From Streptomyces atroolivaceus (lineage in GTDB: Bacteria; Actinomycetota; Actinomycetes; Streptomycetales; Streptomycetaceae), in NCBI RefSeq assembly GCF_000717025.1, contig NZ_JNXG01000004.1, positions 62,001-126,000 on the forward strand: a stretch of 64,000 nucleotides of DNA, in the 5' to 3' direction. Positions 1 through 10,234 of this stretch are shown one piece after another. Numbering within the stretch: position 1 is the stretch's first letter; each line of letters opens with the position of its first letter. The notes below the pieces were generated by a model, which was given only the letters and a program-made list of their open reading frames with translations, searched no databases and was not told where the DNA came from. The position numbers were made by a program, and so were the translations under genes.

Positions 1-124
1 ACGAAACAGCGCCCCCGCGAGAGGGGCATGTAAACAGATGTCATGAACTGCGGTGATGCATGAACCCGTGTGACGTTCATTCCGTTGAGTGATCGAACGG
101 TTGTCGTCCGGAGTGGAGAAAAAA

Positions 125-1273
125 ATGGTCATCGTCGAAGGAACGAGCACCGCCCGGTTCGAGCCGGTTCGAGCGGCGCTGGCGGCGCACCTCGAAGCCG
201 GCGACGAGGTGGGGGCGTCGATCGCCGTCGATGTGGACGGGGTCATGGAAGTCGATCTGTGGGGTGGCCATGCAGACGAAGCGCGGACCGTGCCGTGGCA
301 CCGGGACACGTTGGTGAGCATGTGGTCGACCACGAAGACCCTCACCAATCTCGCGGCTCTCGTCCTCGTCGACCGGGGCGCACTGGATCTCCACCGCCCG
401 GTCGCGCACTACTGGCCCGAGTTCGCCGCCCAGGGGAAGCAGCACATCGAGGTGCGGCACGTCCTGGCCCACACCTCGGGACTTTCCGGCTGGCACCAAC
501 CCTTCACCATGGAAGATCTGTACGACTGGCCTACCGCGAGTGCCCGGCTGGCTGCGCAGGCGCCCTGGTGGGAGCCGGGCTCCGCTTCGGGGTACCACGT
601 GCAGACTCAAGGACAGCTGGTGGGAGAGCTCGTCCGGCGGGTCAGCGGCCGTACCCTGGGGGAGTTCGTCGACACCGAGATCGCCAAGCCGGCCCAAGCC
701 GATGTCCAGATCGGTGCGCGCCAGGCCGACTGGCCGCGTATCGCTGAACTGGTGGCCCCCTCGCAGCTCTCCGGTATACCCACCGGCCTTGACCCCGACG
801 GGATCTTCACCAAGACGTTGCTCGGAAGCCCTGCCCGTGACGAGCACGTGGACACTCCGCAGTGGCGCTCCGCCGAACTCGGAGCCGTCAACGGCCACGG
901 CAACGCACGAGGCATGGCCCGTGCCCTCTCCGTCATCTCACGGCGCGGCCAGGTGAACGGCCTCCGGCTTCTCTCCGCGGAGACGGTGGACAAGGTGTTC
1001 GACGTCCAGGCCGACGGAGTCGACCTGTTCCTGGGCGTCCCCGTCCGCTGGGGCATCGGCTACGCGCTCGCCGACCCGAGGACGATTCCGCACATGCCCA
1101 CCGGAAGGATCTGCTTCTGGGTCGGTCGGGGCGGTTCGATCGTCATGATGGACCTCGACCGGCGCGTCACGTTCTCGTACACCATGAACCGGGTGGGCGA
1201 CGGAATCCTCGGCTCGGAGCGCACCCACAGCTACATCAAGCATGTCTACGAAGTCCTGGAATCCACCGACTGA
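125..1273 (+). CDS. Beta-lactamase-family serine hydrolase (EstB/class C-like esterase)
   Basis: A 382-residue protein of the serine beta-lactamase/esterase superfamily, probably a cytoplasmic carboxylesterase because no signal peptide is visible. The nucleophile motif S-T-T-K sits at residues 68-71. It is followed by an H-T-S-G-L-S-G-W segment, a Y-H-V segment in the place of the second catalytic Tyr, and a G-R-G-G-S motif near the C-terminus matching the third conserved box. The ATG at 125 is chosen because GGAG lies 6 bases upstream; an in-frame codon at 89 lacks a ribosome-binding site. The gene stands alone. Substrate is not predictable from sequence. Confidence 0.88.
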   Translation: MVIVEGTSTARFEPVRAALAAHLEAGDEVGASIAVDVDGVMEVDLWGGHADEARTVPWHRDTLVSMWSTTKTLTNLAALVLVDRGALDLHRPVAHYWPEFAAQGKQHIEVRHVLAHTSGLSGWHQPFTMEDLYDWPTASARLAAQAPWWEPGSASGYHVQTQGQLVGELVRRVSGRTLGEFVDTEIAKPAQADVQIGARQADWPRIAELVAPSQLSGIPTGLDPDGIFTKTLLGSPARDEHVDTPQWRSAELGAVNGHGNARGMARALSVISRRGQVNGLRLLSAETVDKVFDVQADGVDLFLGVPVRWGIGYALADPRTIPHMPTGRICFWVGRGGSIVMMDLDRRVTFSYTMNRVGDGILGSERTHSYIKHVYEVLESTD

Positions 1274-1340
1274 CGTGCACCCGGACCCTCGGGCTCGGCC
1301 AAAGACCCGTGTGCGGAGCTGCCGACGCGGTGGGTCAGGG

Positions 1341-1639
1341 TTACGTTTCCGCATTCTGCCCCCGCCGCAGGGCGCGGGCGCACCACCCGATGACCAGGGC
1401 TCCGAGAATGACGGAGAGGTGGAACGCCGCGGCTCCCTCGGGCAGGAGAGCAGCAGCACGATGCCGGCCGGGACGGTGGCGACGAGCGGGAGGACGAGCG
1501 CACGGAACCCTCGGAGCCAGCCGGAGAAGGGACTACCCGGGCGGGACGGTTCGGCGCGGGCCAGATCCGCACCCGGCCATACCGCGGCCTGGGAGCGTGT
1601 CAGAAGGAGCGGCAGCAGTCGGTCATCGGTTCGCTTCAT
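1341..1639 (-). pseudogene. Frameshifted small two-helix membrane protein
   Basis: Reading from ATG at 1639, the protein begins MKRTDDRLLPLLLTRSQ and enters a hydrophobic segment (LVLPLVATVPAGIVLLL). Close to position 1450 the good reading frame jumps: another frame continues with LPEGAAAFHLSVILGALVIG, a second hydrophobic helix, and ends in A-L-R-R-G-Q-N-A-E-T at a TAA at 1341-1343. The span is 299 bases, one short of a multiple of three, so a single-base deletion (or sequencing error) would restore a product of about 99 residues with two membrane helices. Codon use is Streptomyces-like on both sides of the shift. No family was recognised. Confidence 0.5.
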
Positions 1640-3244
<1,605 letters not shown>

Positions 3245-3849
3245 CCGGCGGCCGACGCCTCACCTGGCGCGGGGTGGCACGCGGCCGGTTACGCACGGGG
3301 CGGGAAGCTGAGCCGTACTCCCGCTGCTGCACGGCAGGGCCGTGAGCCGCGCGGAGCATGCCGTCGGCCGGCCACACCCCCGGAGACAGGACGCCCACCC
3401 ATATATGTGGTCGGGCGGGCGTCTCGCCGTTGACGGCAGGGGCCGCGCGCGGCTCGTCGAGGTGGGTCGCCGGAGACACCGACAGGGACCGGTGGGGATC
3501 ACGGGCGAGGGCCCGTCATGCCCACCGTTCGCGGTGGGCACCTCGACATGGCACGGAATGACAGGACCGTGCCACCTTCCGCGCCTCCTGGGATTCACCG
3601 GCGACGGGGATGGCGACACGGCCCGGGGTTCCGGCCGGAACACCCTTGGTCCGCCGGGTCTCGGCCAGGGCGGCGTTCCCGCGGCAGGAGGTTCGCCCGC
3701 ATCCGGGACTCCTCGGTGGAAGAGCCAACCGGCCGCTCACCGGCGTCTGCGGTGAAGCGCCGTGCGCCATCTTGTTGGTGCACGCACGAACGCGCCGTGC
3801 CCACTGGTGTCATCCGGTGGACACGGCACGATCGGTGTGGACACCTGGT
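3245..3849. other. Convergent intergenic region
   Basis: There are 605 bases between two convergent genes. I find no believable reading frame on either strand. The region contains the two hairpins annotated at 3519-3574 and a short CATATATG palindrome near 3400. Confidence 0.5.
3519..3574. terminator. Tandem hairpins, probable bidirectional terminator
   Basis: The first hairpin is a perfect 9-bp stem (TGCCCACCG/CGGTGGGCA, 3519-3540) closed by a TTCG tetraloop. The second is an 8-bp stem (TGGCACGG/CCGTGCCA, 3549-3574) with a 10-base loop. There is no T-run, as is common in Streptomyces. They lie between the convergent genes 2411-3244 and 3850-5247. Confidence 0.6.
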
Positions 3850-5247
3850 TCAGCGCTGGATCGGCATCGACCAGCAGTTGGAGGTGGCCGGCTTGCCGGC
3901 GAGGCGGTCGGTCAGCCAGGAGATGGCGTCGCCCTGGTCGGTGATGAGGGGCACGAGGTGGTTGGTGAGGATCTTGTCGCCGAGGTTGGGCAGCGCGATG
4001 GCGTCGTACGTGACGTTGGCGCCCTTGTTGCACCAGTCGACGGCCAGTTGCCGGGCCTGCGAGTGCGGAACGATGTCGTCCTGGACGCCGGTGGCCAGAC
4101 GGACCGGTCCGGTCGGCTTGAGCCTGCCGATCCGCTGCTTGTCCAGGGCCGCCTTCGCGCGGGGGTCTGCGGCGATGATGTCCCCGATGGACTTGCCGTT
4201 GGTGGTCCACTTGCTGCTCTTGGTGAAGCCGTACCCGAAGAGCGCGTCGCCGACGCACATGGTCGACGCGTCCGTCAGGGCGGCCTTGCCGGTGGCGCTG
4301 ATGTTGGCGTCGACGATCGCGCGCAGGTCCGGGTCGGCCTGGGCGAAACCGCTGATGGACCAGGCGAGCGCGCCGGCGAGCGCGCTGCCGTCGATGCCCT
4401 TCATGACCGAGGTCAGGTCGGCCGGGGGTGCGCCGGCGTAGGTGCCGGCGAGTTGGACGTCGGGTGCGTAGGAGGGCTGGAGTTCGGCTGCGGCGGCGCT
4501 GGCTCCGCCGCCCTGGCTGTATCCGTAGAGGCCGGTCCGGGATGCTGCGGTGACCGATGCTCCGGGGACGGTGCGGGCGGCGCGAGCCGCGTCGAGCAGG
4601 GCATGTGCCTGGTCGAGACGGTTGACGTAGGTGTGCAGGCGGTCGGTGGCGCCGAGGCCCACGTAGTCGGTGACGACGACCGCTGCCCCGGTGGACAGGA
4701 TGCGGTAGATCGCGAGGGCCTCGTAGCCCACGGACACCGTTTCGCCGTTGAGGGTGAGCGGGTTCTGCAGGGCGAAGGACGGGGCGCACTGGTCGCCCTG
4801 GCCCATGGTGCCCGAGGCCACCGCGACCAGGGGGCGTGGTCCGGTGCCTTTCCAGGCTGCCGAGGGTTCGATGTAGGCGCCGGTCACGGCGACGGGCAGA
4901 CCGGCCGAGTCGGTGGACTTGTACATCAGGCGGGTCGCCGCGCCTGGCATCGGCCGGCCGTCCAGGCCGGGGATGCCCAGTCCGAGCGGCAGGGGTTCCG
5001 TACGTATCAACGCTCCGTTTGTAGAGGGGAGTTGGGTCGGCGGCGTGTAGAACGCGGGAATGGTGACCCCGCGGGAGACGACGGGTTCGGGTGCGGCGGC
5101 CGAGGCCGGTACCGCCGACAGGCCGGCGCAGACCGTGCCTGCGGCGACGACCCCGGCCAGCAGGCGGAGCCCCGGCTTGGTGGCGCGACCTGTCGCCACG
5201 GCGGGAGCGGGGAGGGCGGAACGGGAACGGGTTCTCTTGCGGCTCAT
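3850..5247 (-). CDS. Secretory lipase (LIP family)
   Basis: A 465-residue exported lipase/esterase. The N-terminus has a basic stretch, a hydrophobic segment at about 28-48 and an A-S-A-A cleavage region near 48-52. The catalytic Ser is 244 in G-Y-S-Q-G; the acid is probably the Asp in V-Q-D-D-I-V-P and the His that in T-N-H-L-V-P, the order seen in the secretory lipase family. GAGGAG precedes the ATG. It is the second gene after the GMC oxidase (21-base gap), so the two are probably co-transcribed, suggesting joint attack on an esterified alcohol such as a sterol ester. That substrate is inferred only from the partner gene. Confidence 0.85.
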   Translation of the reverse strand: MSRKRTRSRSALPAPAVATGRATKPGLRLLAGVVAAGTVCAGLSAVPASAAAPEPVVSRGVTIPAFYTPPTQLPSTNGALIRTEPLPLGLGIPGLDGRPMPGAATRLMYKSTDSAGLPVAVTGAYIEPSAAWKGTGPRPLVAVASGTMGQGDQCAPSFALQNPLTLNGETVSVGYEALAIYRILSTGAAVVVTDYVGLGATDRLHTYVNRLDQAHALLDAARAARTVPGASVTAASRTGLYGYSQGGGASAAAAELQPSYAPDVQLAGTYAGAPPADLTSVMKGIDGSALAGALAWSISGFAQADPDLRAIVDANISATGKAALTDASTMCVGDALFGYGFTKSSKWTTNGKSIGDIIAADPRAKAALDKQRIGRLKPTGPVRLATGVQDDIVPHSQARQLAVDWCNKGANVTYDAIALPNLGDKILTNHLVPLITDQGDAISWLTDRLAGKPATSNCWSMPIQR

Positions 5248-5268
5248 GGAGTGCTCCTCGTTCGTCGT

Positions 5269-6870
5269 TTAGATGATGGTGTCGACGTCGTGCGCGATGA
5301 TGGCGTCCATCGCCCGTTCGGCCACCGCGGCGATGGTCATCGAGGGGTTGCAGGCGCCGGTGGTGCCGGGGATCAGTGCCCCGTCGAGGACGTACAGGCC
5401 GCGCTGGCCCTGGACGCGGCCTTCGAGGTCGCAGACGGTACCCATCGGGGCGCCGCCGAGCGGGTGCCAGGTGCTGTTGACCAGGGCGTTCGTGTCCGTG
5501 AGGACGCCGAGCCCCTTGGATACCCTGTCAACGCGCCGCTGGATGCTGCGGTGGCTCGCGGCGTCGCCGCCCAGGGGCCAGTGCAGCGATACGGAGTCGG
5601 TGGCGGCGTTGTATCGGAACCGGCCGCGGTCGGCGCTCACCCCGAAGCCGACGAGCATGGTCGTGCGGGAGTTGAGGCCGAGGGGCGGGAGTGAGGCCTG
5701 GATGATGGTGTTCGCCGTGGCGGGGTCGTCCCACGCCTTGCTGCCGTAGACGACCGGGCCGCCCTGCTCGGCCCCGAAGTCCTCCTGGAGATTGGTCCAG
5801 GCGTAGATGCGGTCGCCGTTGGTTCCCCAGCCCTCGCCGAGACCGTCGGGCAGGTCGGGGATGGCACCGGTGGCTCCCGCGCGGACGAGGAGCTTGCTGG
5901 TGTTCATGCTGCCGGCCGCCATGACCAGGGCGCGGGTGGAGAGGACTTTCTGCTCCAGGACGCGGCCCGTGTCGTCGGTCCGGTCGACGTGCACCTCCCA
6001 GCGGCCGTCGGCCGCCCGGGCCACGGAGGTGACGTTGTGGTGGGTTTCGACGGTCACCTTCCCCGTCGCTTCCGCCTGGCTGAGGTAGGTGACGTCGACG
6101 GAGTGCTTGCCACCGTTGTTGACGCCGAGCGCACAGTCTCCGTTCGTGTAGGACGGCTTCATCTCCCCACGCAGCTCGGCCAGGGCGTAGTCCCAGTCGA
6201 TCGGCATCGGGATCTTCTCCAGGCCGTAGCCGGCCCTGCGCACCCGCTCGGCGAAGACCCGCGCCGCGTAGTAGTTCGACGAGCTGACCAGTTCGTCCGG
6301 TGCCGTGGCCGCCCGGAGCATCGCTGCGACCCGCGGGTAGTGGACCTCGTTCATGCGTCGGTAGTCGAGTTCCTGGGGCAGCCAGGTGTTGAAGACCGCT
6401 TCGGAGGGCTGAAGTGTCATGCCCTGGTAGACGAGGGAACCGCCGCCGACCCCGGCCGCGCAGACGCCGAGGATGTTCTGTCCGAGTACCGGCTCCAGCA
6501 GGCCCACGTACGGACCGAAGTTCAGCGGTGTGCCGATGAGTTGGGCGAGTGGCCGGACGGCTGCGGGGAGTGTGCCGTACCAGAGTGCCCGTTTGTCGAG
6601 GCCTGATACGCGGGGGAAGGCCTCGGAGTTCGGCCCGGTGGGCCAGCGCCGGCCGCGTTCCAGGACGGTGACCGGCACGCCGGCCTGCGCCAGCCGCAGC
6701 GCGGCCACACCGCCGCCGAAGCCCGAGCCGATGACGACGGCCCGGCGTTCCTCGCGGGCCAGTCTCACCCGGTCCGGCCCGGAGGTTGCGGCGGCGGGGG
6801 AGGGAAGGGCGCTTGCGGCTGCGATTCCTGCGGTAGCGGTGAGCAGGGCACGCCTGCTGGGAGTGGACAT
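5269..6870 (-). CDS. Exported GMC-family FAD oxidoreductase, cholesterol-oxidase-like
   Basis: A 533-residue flavoprotein. A twin-arginine-type signal (S-R-R-A-L-L-T-A) leads residues 1-30, so it is probably exported folded by Tat. The FAD-binding Rossmann motif G-S-G-F-G-G-G lies near residue 48. The C-terminal W-H-P-L-G-G and the A-C-N-P-S-M-T-I segment carry the His and Asn of the cholesterol oxidase/GMC active site. Length fits the family (about 500-550). AAGGAG precedes the ATG. It is first in a two-gene operon with the secretory lipase and divergent from a TetR regulator. Sterol or another lipid alcohol is the likely substrate, but this is not proven. Confidence 0.82.
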   Translation of the reverse strand: MSTPSRRALLTATAGIAAASALPSPAAATSGPDRVRLAREERRAVVIGSGFGGGVAALRLAQAGVPVTVLERGRRWPTGPNSEAFPRVSGLDKRALWYGTLPAAVRPLAQLIGTPLNFGPYVGLLEPVLGQNILGVCAAGVGGGSLVYQGMTLQPSEAVFNTWLPQELDYRRMNEVHYPRVAAMLRAATAPDELVSSSNYYAARVFAERVRRAGYGLEKIPMPIDWDYALAELRGEMKPSYTNGDCALGVNNGGKHSVDVTYLSQAEATGKVTVETHHNVTSVARAADGRWEVHVDRTDDTGRVLEQKVLSTRALVMAAGSMNTSKLLVRAGATGAIPDLPDGLGEGWGTNGDRIYAWTNLQEDFGAEQGGPVVYGSKAWDDPATANTIIQASLPPLGLNSRTTMLVGFGVSADRGRFRYNAATDSVSLHWPLGGDAASHRSIQRRVDRVSKGLGVLTDTNALVNSTWHPLGGAPMGTVCDLEGRVQGQRGLYVLDGALIPGTTGACNPSMTIAAVAERAMDAIIAHDVDTII

Positions 6871-7193
6871 GAGCGGCTCCTTGGGGTGGGGTGGGGCGCC
6901 GTTCGATCAGTGGGGCGTTCGAGCTGCCCAGGCTGGGCGGGTCCTCGGTGATCGATGTCGCCTGGACTTCGAGCTCGCCCGGTATGACCAGGCACGCCAA
7001 TGCCGTGCGCAGCAGCGCTGTTACTCGCTGGTCACTTACGGCAGCGTAGGTCTCTGTGTCAGTGAGAGACAAGATGTCTGCGTGCGCCATTTTCGGATGG
7101 CTCGCTATGCTGCGGTGACGGGGACAGAGAGCGGGGTCAAGGGTGGGCGAGGCGCCAACCGCGATACGCGGAACAGTGGTTCAGGAAGACGCT
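6871..7193. promoter_or_regulatory. Divergent promoter region with two dyads
   Basis: There are 323 bases between the oxidase/lipase operon and the TetR gene. Two adjacent inverted repeats stand out: ACTTACG-gcag-CGTAGGT (7034-7051, one mismatch) and GTCTCT-N9-AGAGAC (7050-7070, perfect). They are good candidates for TetR binding and control of both directions. No -10/-35 pair is clear enough to call. Confidence 0.45.
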
Positions 7194-7790
7194 GTGCCGT
7201 CGCTCGCCGAACGCCGTAAGGCGGCGCTCCGCTTCGAGATCGCCGCCGAAGCCGTCAGGCTGTTCGCCGCGCAGGGTGTCACCGGGACGACGGGTGAGCA
7301 GATCGCCCGCGCCGTGGGCATCTCCTCCCGCACCCTGTGGCGCCACTTCCCCACCAAGGAGAGCTGCGTCCTGCCGCTCCTCTCCGCAGGACTCGATGTC
7401 GCGGTGGACCGACTGCGCCACTGGCCGGTGGAGGAGGACCTGCTGGACTTCGTCGCGGATTCCTTCCGCAGCGGCGAACTGCCCGCGGTGGCTCCCGTCA
7501 TCCTCGACCTGATCCGTATGACCACCACCGACCCGGCCCTGCGTGCCGTCTGGCTCCAGGCCCACGACGACGCCTTGCCCGTCCTGGCTCAACTTCTTGC
7601 CGAGAGGTCCGGCAGCAGCGCCGACGACCTGAGAATCAGAGTGCATGCCGCCACCCTCAACGGCGCACTGCGAGCGGCTTCGGAGGACTTCGCCCGCCGG
7701 TTCGCGGACGATCCGGACGCAGCTGGAAGTGAGATCGCCACATGCCTGCTCGCCGCCCTGCGCGCGGCTTCGGAAGGTCTCCCCTACTGA
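7194..7790 (+). CDS. TetR-family transcriptional regulator
   Basis: A 198-residue repressor. The N-terminal helix-turn-helix runs from about residue 8 to 55, with T-G-E-Q-I-A-R-A-V-G as the first helix and S-S-R-T-L-W-R-H-F-P-T-K as the recognition part; the rest is the variable ligand-binding domain. GTG at 7194 is preferred because AGGAAG lies 5 bases upstream. An upstream GTG at 7143 would add 17 residues not typical of the family. It is divergent from the oxidase/lipase operon, which it probably controls. Confidence 0.85.
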   Translation: MPSLAERRKAALRFEIAAEAVRLFAAQGVTGTTGEQIARAVGISSRTLWRHFPTKESCVLPLLSAGLDVAVDRLRHWPVEEDLLDFVADSFRSGELPAVAPVILDLIRMTTTDPALRAVWLQAHDDALPVLAQLLAERSGSSADDLRIRVHAATLNGALRAASEDFARRFADDPDAAGSEIATCLLAALRAASEGLPY

Positions 7791-7890
7791 CTGAGGCTCG
7801 GGCGCCGGCCACGGCGACCCCAGAACCCTCGGCCGACCGGAGCACCGGCCTGCTGTCCACCGGGAGGCAAGCCCGGAACGGTCTGAACTG

Positions 7891-7912
7891 CCACGCCGAA
7901 CTACAGGCGTGG
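7891..7912. terminator. Hairpin at the convergent end of the TetR and response regulator genes
   Basis: A perfect 7-bp stem CCACGCC/GGCGTGG with an 8-base loop. It overlaps the stop codon of the response regulator gene at 7901 and lies about 100 bases after the TetR stop, so it could serve both directions. Confidence 0.45.
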
Positions 7913-8635
7913 GCTCCGGCCGTTGATCCCAGGACTCGCCTCGGTCCACGTCTGTTCGGCGGCCTCGCCCACCCCAGCACTGACCAGCCCCGTCTCGTAC
8001 GCGACGATGACGGCCTGGACACGGTCGCGGAGTCCGAGCTTGGCGAGGATGCGGGCGACGTGGGTCTTGACGGTCGTCTCGGCCAGGTGGAGCCGGGTGG
8101 CGAGTTCGGCGTTGCTCAGCCCTCGGGCCAGCAGTCCGAGGACTTCCAGTTCGCGCGGGGTGAGCGAGGCGAGGTCGCGGTGGAGGGAGGCGGCGTCGCC
8201 GCCGCGCTGTGCGAACCGCTGCACGAGGCGGCGGGTGATGGCCGGCGCCAGGAGGGCGTCGCCGTTACGGATGGTGCGGACGGCCGCGACCAGGTACTCG
8301 GGAGTGACGTCCTTGAGGAGGAAGCCGCTGGCCCCGGCGGAGAGCGCCGCGTAGACGTACCGGTCCAGGTCGAAGGTGGTCAGGATGATCACATGGGGCC
8401 CACCGGCCCGGGAAGCGGTGAGAATACGGCGGGTGGCTTCCAGGCCGTCCATCTCGGGCATCCGGATGTCCATCAGGACCACGTCGGGCCGGGTGCGGCG
8501 GGTCGCTTCGACGGCTTCGGCCCCGTTCGTCGCCTCGGCGACGACATCGATCCCGCCGGCGCCGAGGATCATGCGGAAACCGGTACGGACCAGTGTCTGG
8601 TCGTCGGCGAGAAGCACGCGCAACGGCTCGGTCAC
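7901..8635 (-). CDS. NarL/LuxR-family response regulator
   Basis: A 244-residue two-component regulator. The receiver domain (about 5-125) has the acidic pair Asp11-Asp12, the phospho-acceptor Asp56 in L-M-D-I-R-M-P and Lys108 in F-L-L-K-D. A linker leads to a LuxR-type helix-turn-helix with L-T-P-R-E-L-E-V-L and A-E-T-T-V-K-T-H-V. Its start overlaps the stop of the kinase gene by 4 bases, so the two are translationally coupled. The conspicuous dyad at 10022-10047 upstream of the kinase is a candidate binding site. Confidence 0.93.
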   Translation of the reverse strand: MTEPLRVLLADDQTLVRTGFRMILGAGGIDVVAEATNGAEAVEATRRTRPDVVLMDIRMPEMDGLEATRRILTASRAGGPHVIILTTFDLDRYVYAALSAGASGFLLKDVTPEYLVAAVRTIRNGDALLAPAITRRLVQRFAQRGGDAASLHRDLASLTPRELEVLGLLARGLSNAELATRLHLAETTVKTHVARILAKLGLRDRVQAVIVAYETGLVSAGVGEAAEQTWTEASPGINGRSPRL

Positions 8636-9984
8636 GGTGCCTCCAGGGGTATCAGCGCTTCCACACGGTAACCGCCCGTCAGGCGGCGGCCGGTGATCAG
8701 GGTCCCGTCGTAGACGGCGAGGCGCTCGCGCAGCCCGATCAGACCCCGGCCGTTTCCGGCGGCTGCCCCCGCACTCGTGTGTCCTCCGGTATCGGTGATC
8801 TCCACTCGGAGCCGGTCCGGACCGTATTCGACGGTCACGGCGGCGATGGCACCGGTGGCGTGCTTCACCGTGTTGGTCAGGGCTTCCTGGACCACGCGGT
8901 AGGCGGCGAGCTCCACGCCGGGCGGGAGGGGGCAGAGTCGGCCGGTCACGGTCAGTTCGACCGGCAACCCGGTGTCCCGTACCCGCCCGACCAGCGTTTC
9001 CAGCTGGTTCAGGCCGGGTTGCGGGGCCGGCACCGCCACCGAACCGTCCACGCCCGTCACCTCGCTCTCGTCGGCCATGGTGAGCAGTCCCATGACGTGG
9101 CGCAGCTCGGTCATGGCCGCTCGTCCGCCGGCCTCGACGGCGAGCAGTGCCTCGCCGGCCTGCTCGGGGGAGGTTCTCAAGATCTGGCGGGCGGCGCCCG
9201 CCTGAATGATCATCACGCTGACGTTGTGCGTGACGACGTCGTGCAGTTCGCGGGCGATCCTGGCCCGCTCGTGCTCGACGGCACGGCGCAGAGCCTCGGC
9301 CTGTTCGCGTTCCAGTGCGGTGAGCCGGGTATGCCCCTCATCGGTCCGGAGTTTCCACGTACGCAGGCCGACGGACGCCACGGCCATCGGGACCAGGATC
9401 AGCAGGGCGATGTATTCGTTCGGGACGATCGGGGTCACCGGGTTTCCCGAGGCGCTGACCAGGAGGACCGACACCGGTAGCGCCGCCAGGGTCGCCGCTC
9501 GGTAGGGGCTGTACACGGCGGCGCTGTAGACGGCGATGACGAACGCGTAGAAGGTCAGCCGCAGGACGCTCTGCGGTGTCGCCAGTGTCGCGGCCGTCAC
9601 GACGCACAGCACGGCGAGCGGATAGCGGCGCCGCAGCACCAGGGCACCCGAGGCGATGAACGCGAGGGTCACCATGAAGGCCATGCCGCCGGGCCCGTTC
9701 GGACGCGTCATGACGCGCTCCACGCCGGGCGCGATCTCCCGCACCACGACGTTGTCGGCGTTGTCGACGCCGTAATAGACGGTGGCGGTACCGATCGTCA
9801 GTGCCACCAGCACGTCGAACCGCCAGGCGCGCCGGGTGGGCCGCAGCGGCGGACCGCTGGCGAGCCAGACGTCGCGGACCCTGTGCCGCGCGGCTCGCTG
9901 AAGCCGCTCCAGCCCCGTACGCACGTTCATCACGGGTTCATTGTTGCTGCCGCGCGGACTCGCCGAGTCCGCCTTGGCGGTCAT
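8632..9984 (-). CDS. Membrane sensor histidine kinase (HisKA_3 type)
   Basis: A 450-residue NarL-type sensor kinase. Several membrane helices lie between about 55 and 210. The phospho-accepting His is 248 in A-R-E-L-H-D-V-V-T-H-N, followed by a HATPase domain with D-T-G-G-H and G-R-G-L-I-G-L-R-E-R near the C-terminus. It forms an operon with the following response regulator (4-base overlap). The start at 9984 has no clear ribosome-binding site; Met19, reached through an in-frame GTG-ATG pair, is an alternative. Such systems usually control an adjacent ABC exporter, and a remnant of one may lie just upstream at 10145. Confidence 0.9.
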   Translation of the reverse strand: MTAKADSASPRGSNNEPVMNVRTGLERLQRAARHRVRDVWLASGPPLRPTRRAWRFDVLVALTIGTATVYYGVDNADNVVVREIAPGVERVMTRPNGPGGMAFMVTLAFIASGALVLRRRYPLAVLCVVTAATLATPQSVLRLTFYAFVIAVYSAAVYSPYRAATLAALPVSVLLVSASGNPVTPIVPNEYIALLILVPMAVASVGLRTWKLRTDEGHTRLTALEREQAEALRRAVEHERARIARELHDVVTHNVSVMIIQAGAARQILRTSPEQAGEALLAVEAGGRAAMTELRHVMGLLTMADESEVTGVDGSVAVPAPQPGLNQLETLVGRVRDTGLPVELTVTGRLCPLPPGVELAAYRVVQEALTNTVKHATGAIAAVTVEYGPDRLRVEITDTGGHTSAGAAAGNGRGLIGLRERLAVYDGTLITGRRLTGGYRVEALIPLEAP

Positions 9985-10021
9985 TTGCGGCGCACCGGAT
10001 ACATCAACCGCCTACTTCCCA

Positions 10022-10047
10022 GGGATGACGCTTCAGAAGCTCATCCC
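10022..10047. promoter_or_regulatory. Nested palindrome upstream of the histidine kinase
   Basis: GGGATGA (10022-10028) is mirrored by TCATCCC (10041-10047), and inside it GCTTC-A-GAAGC (10030-10040) forms a second perfect dyad. Only one C (10029) is unpaired in the 26 bases. The site lies between the kinase (start 9984, minus strand) and the plus-strand remnant at 10145, the expected place for the response regulator operator. Confidence 0.5.
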
Positions 10048-10144
10048 AGCGCGGTACCGCAACGGGTCCGAGCGGCCGACGCGTGACAGTCGGTCCCGCT
10101 CCTAACGTTCAGGCGTCCGACTTCCCCACCCGAGGAGCCGTTTC

Positions 10145-10234
10145 ATGACCATGCCGGTGATCGAACTGTGTGAGGTGGGCCGCCCGTACGACGACGGCCC
10201 GTCCGCCCCGAGTGGAGAACGGACGAACCTGTGA
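10145..10234 (+). pseudogene. 29-codon remnant resembling the start of an ABC transporter ATPase, now a coupled leader ORF
   Basis: ATG at 10145 has GAGGAG 7 bases upstream. The peptide begins MTMPVIELCEVGRPYDDGP, which resembles the first strand of MacB-type ABC ATPases (typically V-I-E-L-x-x-V-x-R-x-Y followed by a gap and A-L-x-G-V-S-L). It then stops at TGA 10232-10234 with no Walker A. The stop overlaps the GTG start of the next gene in a GTGA tetranucleotide, so translation of this ORF probably feeds the esterase gene. The likely history is loss of an ABC exporter next to its two-component system and insertion of the esterase at the break. It could instead be a designed leader peptide. 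Confidence 0.45.

Noticed and set aside
3610..5694. Very long open frame on the plus strand, opposite the secretory lipase
   Set aside because: It is the antisense of a clear lipase gene; its protein is Gly/Asp/Arg-rich with no domain, as expected from GC-rich shadow frames.
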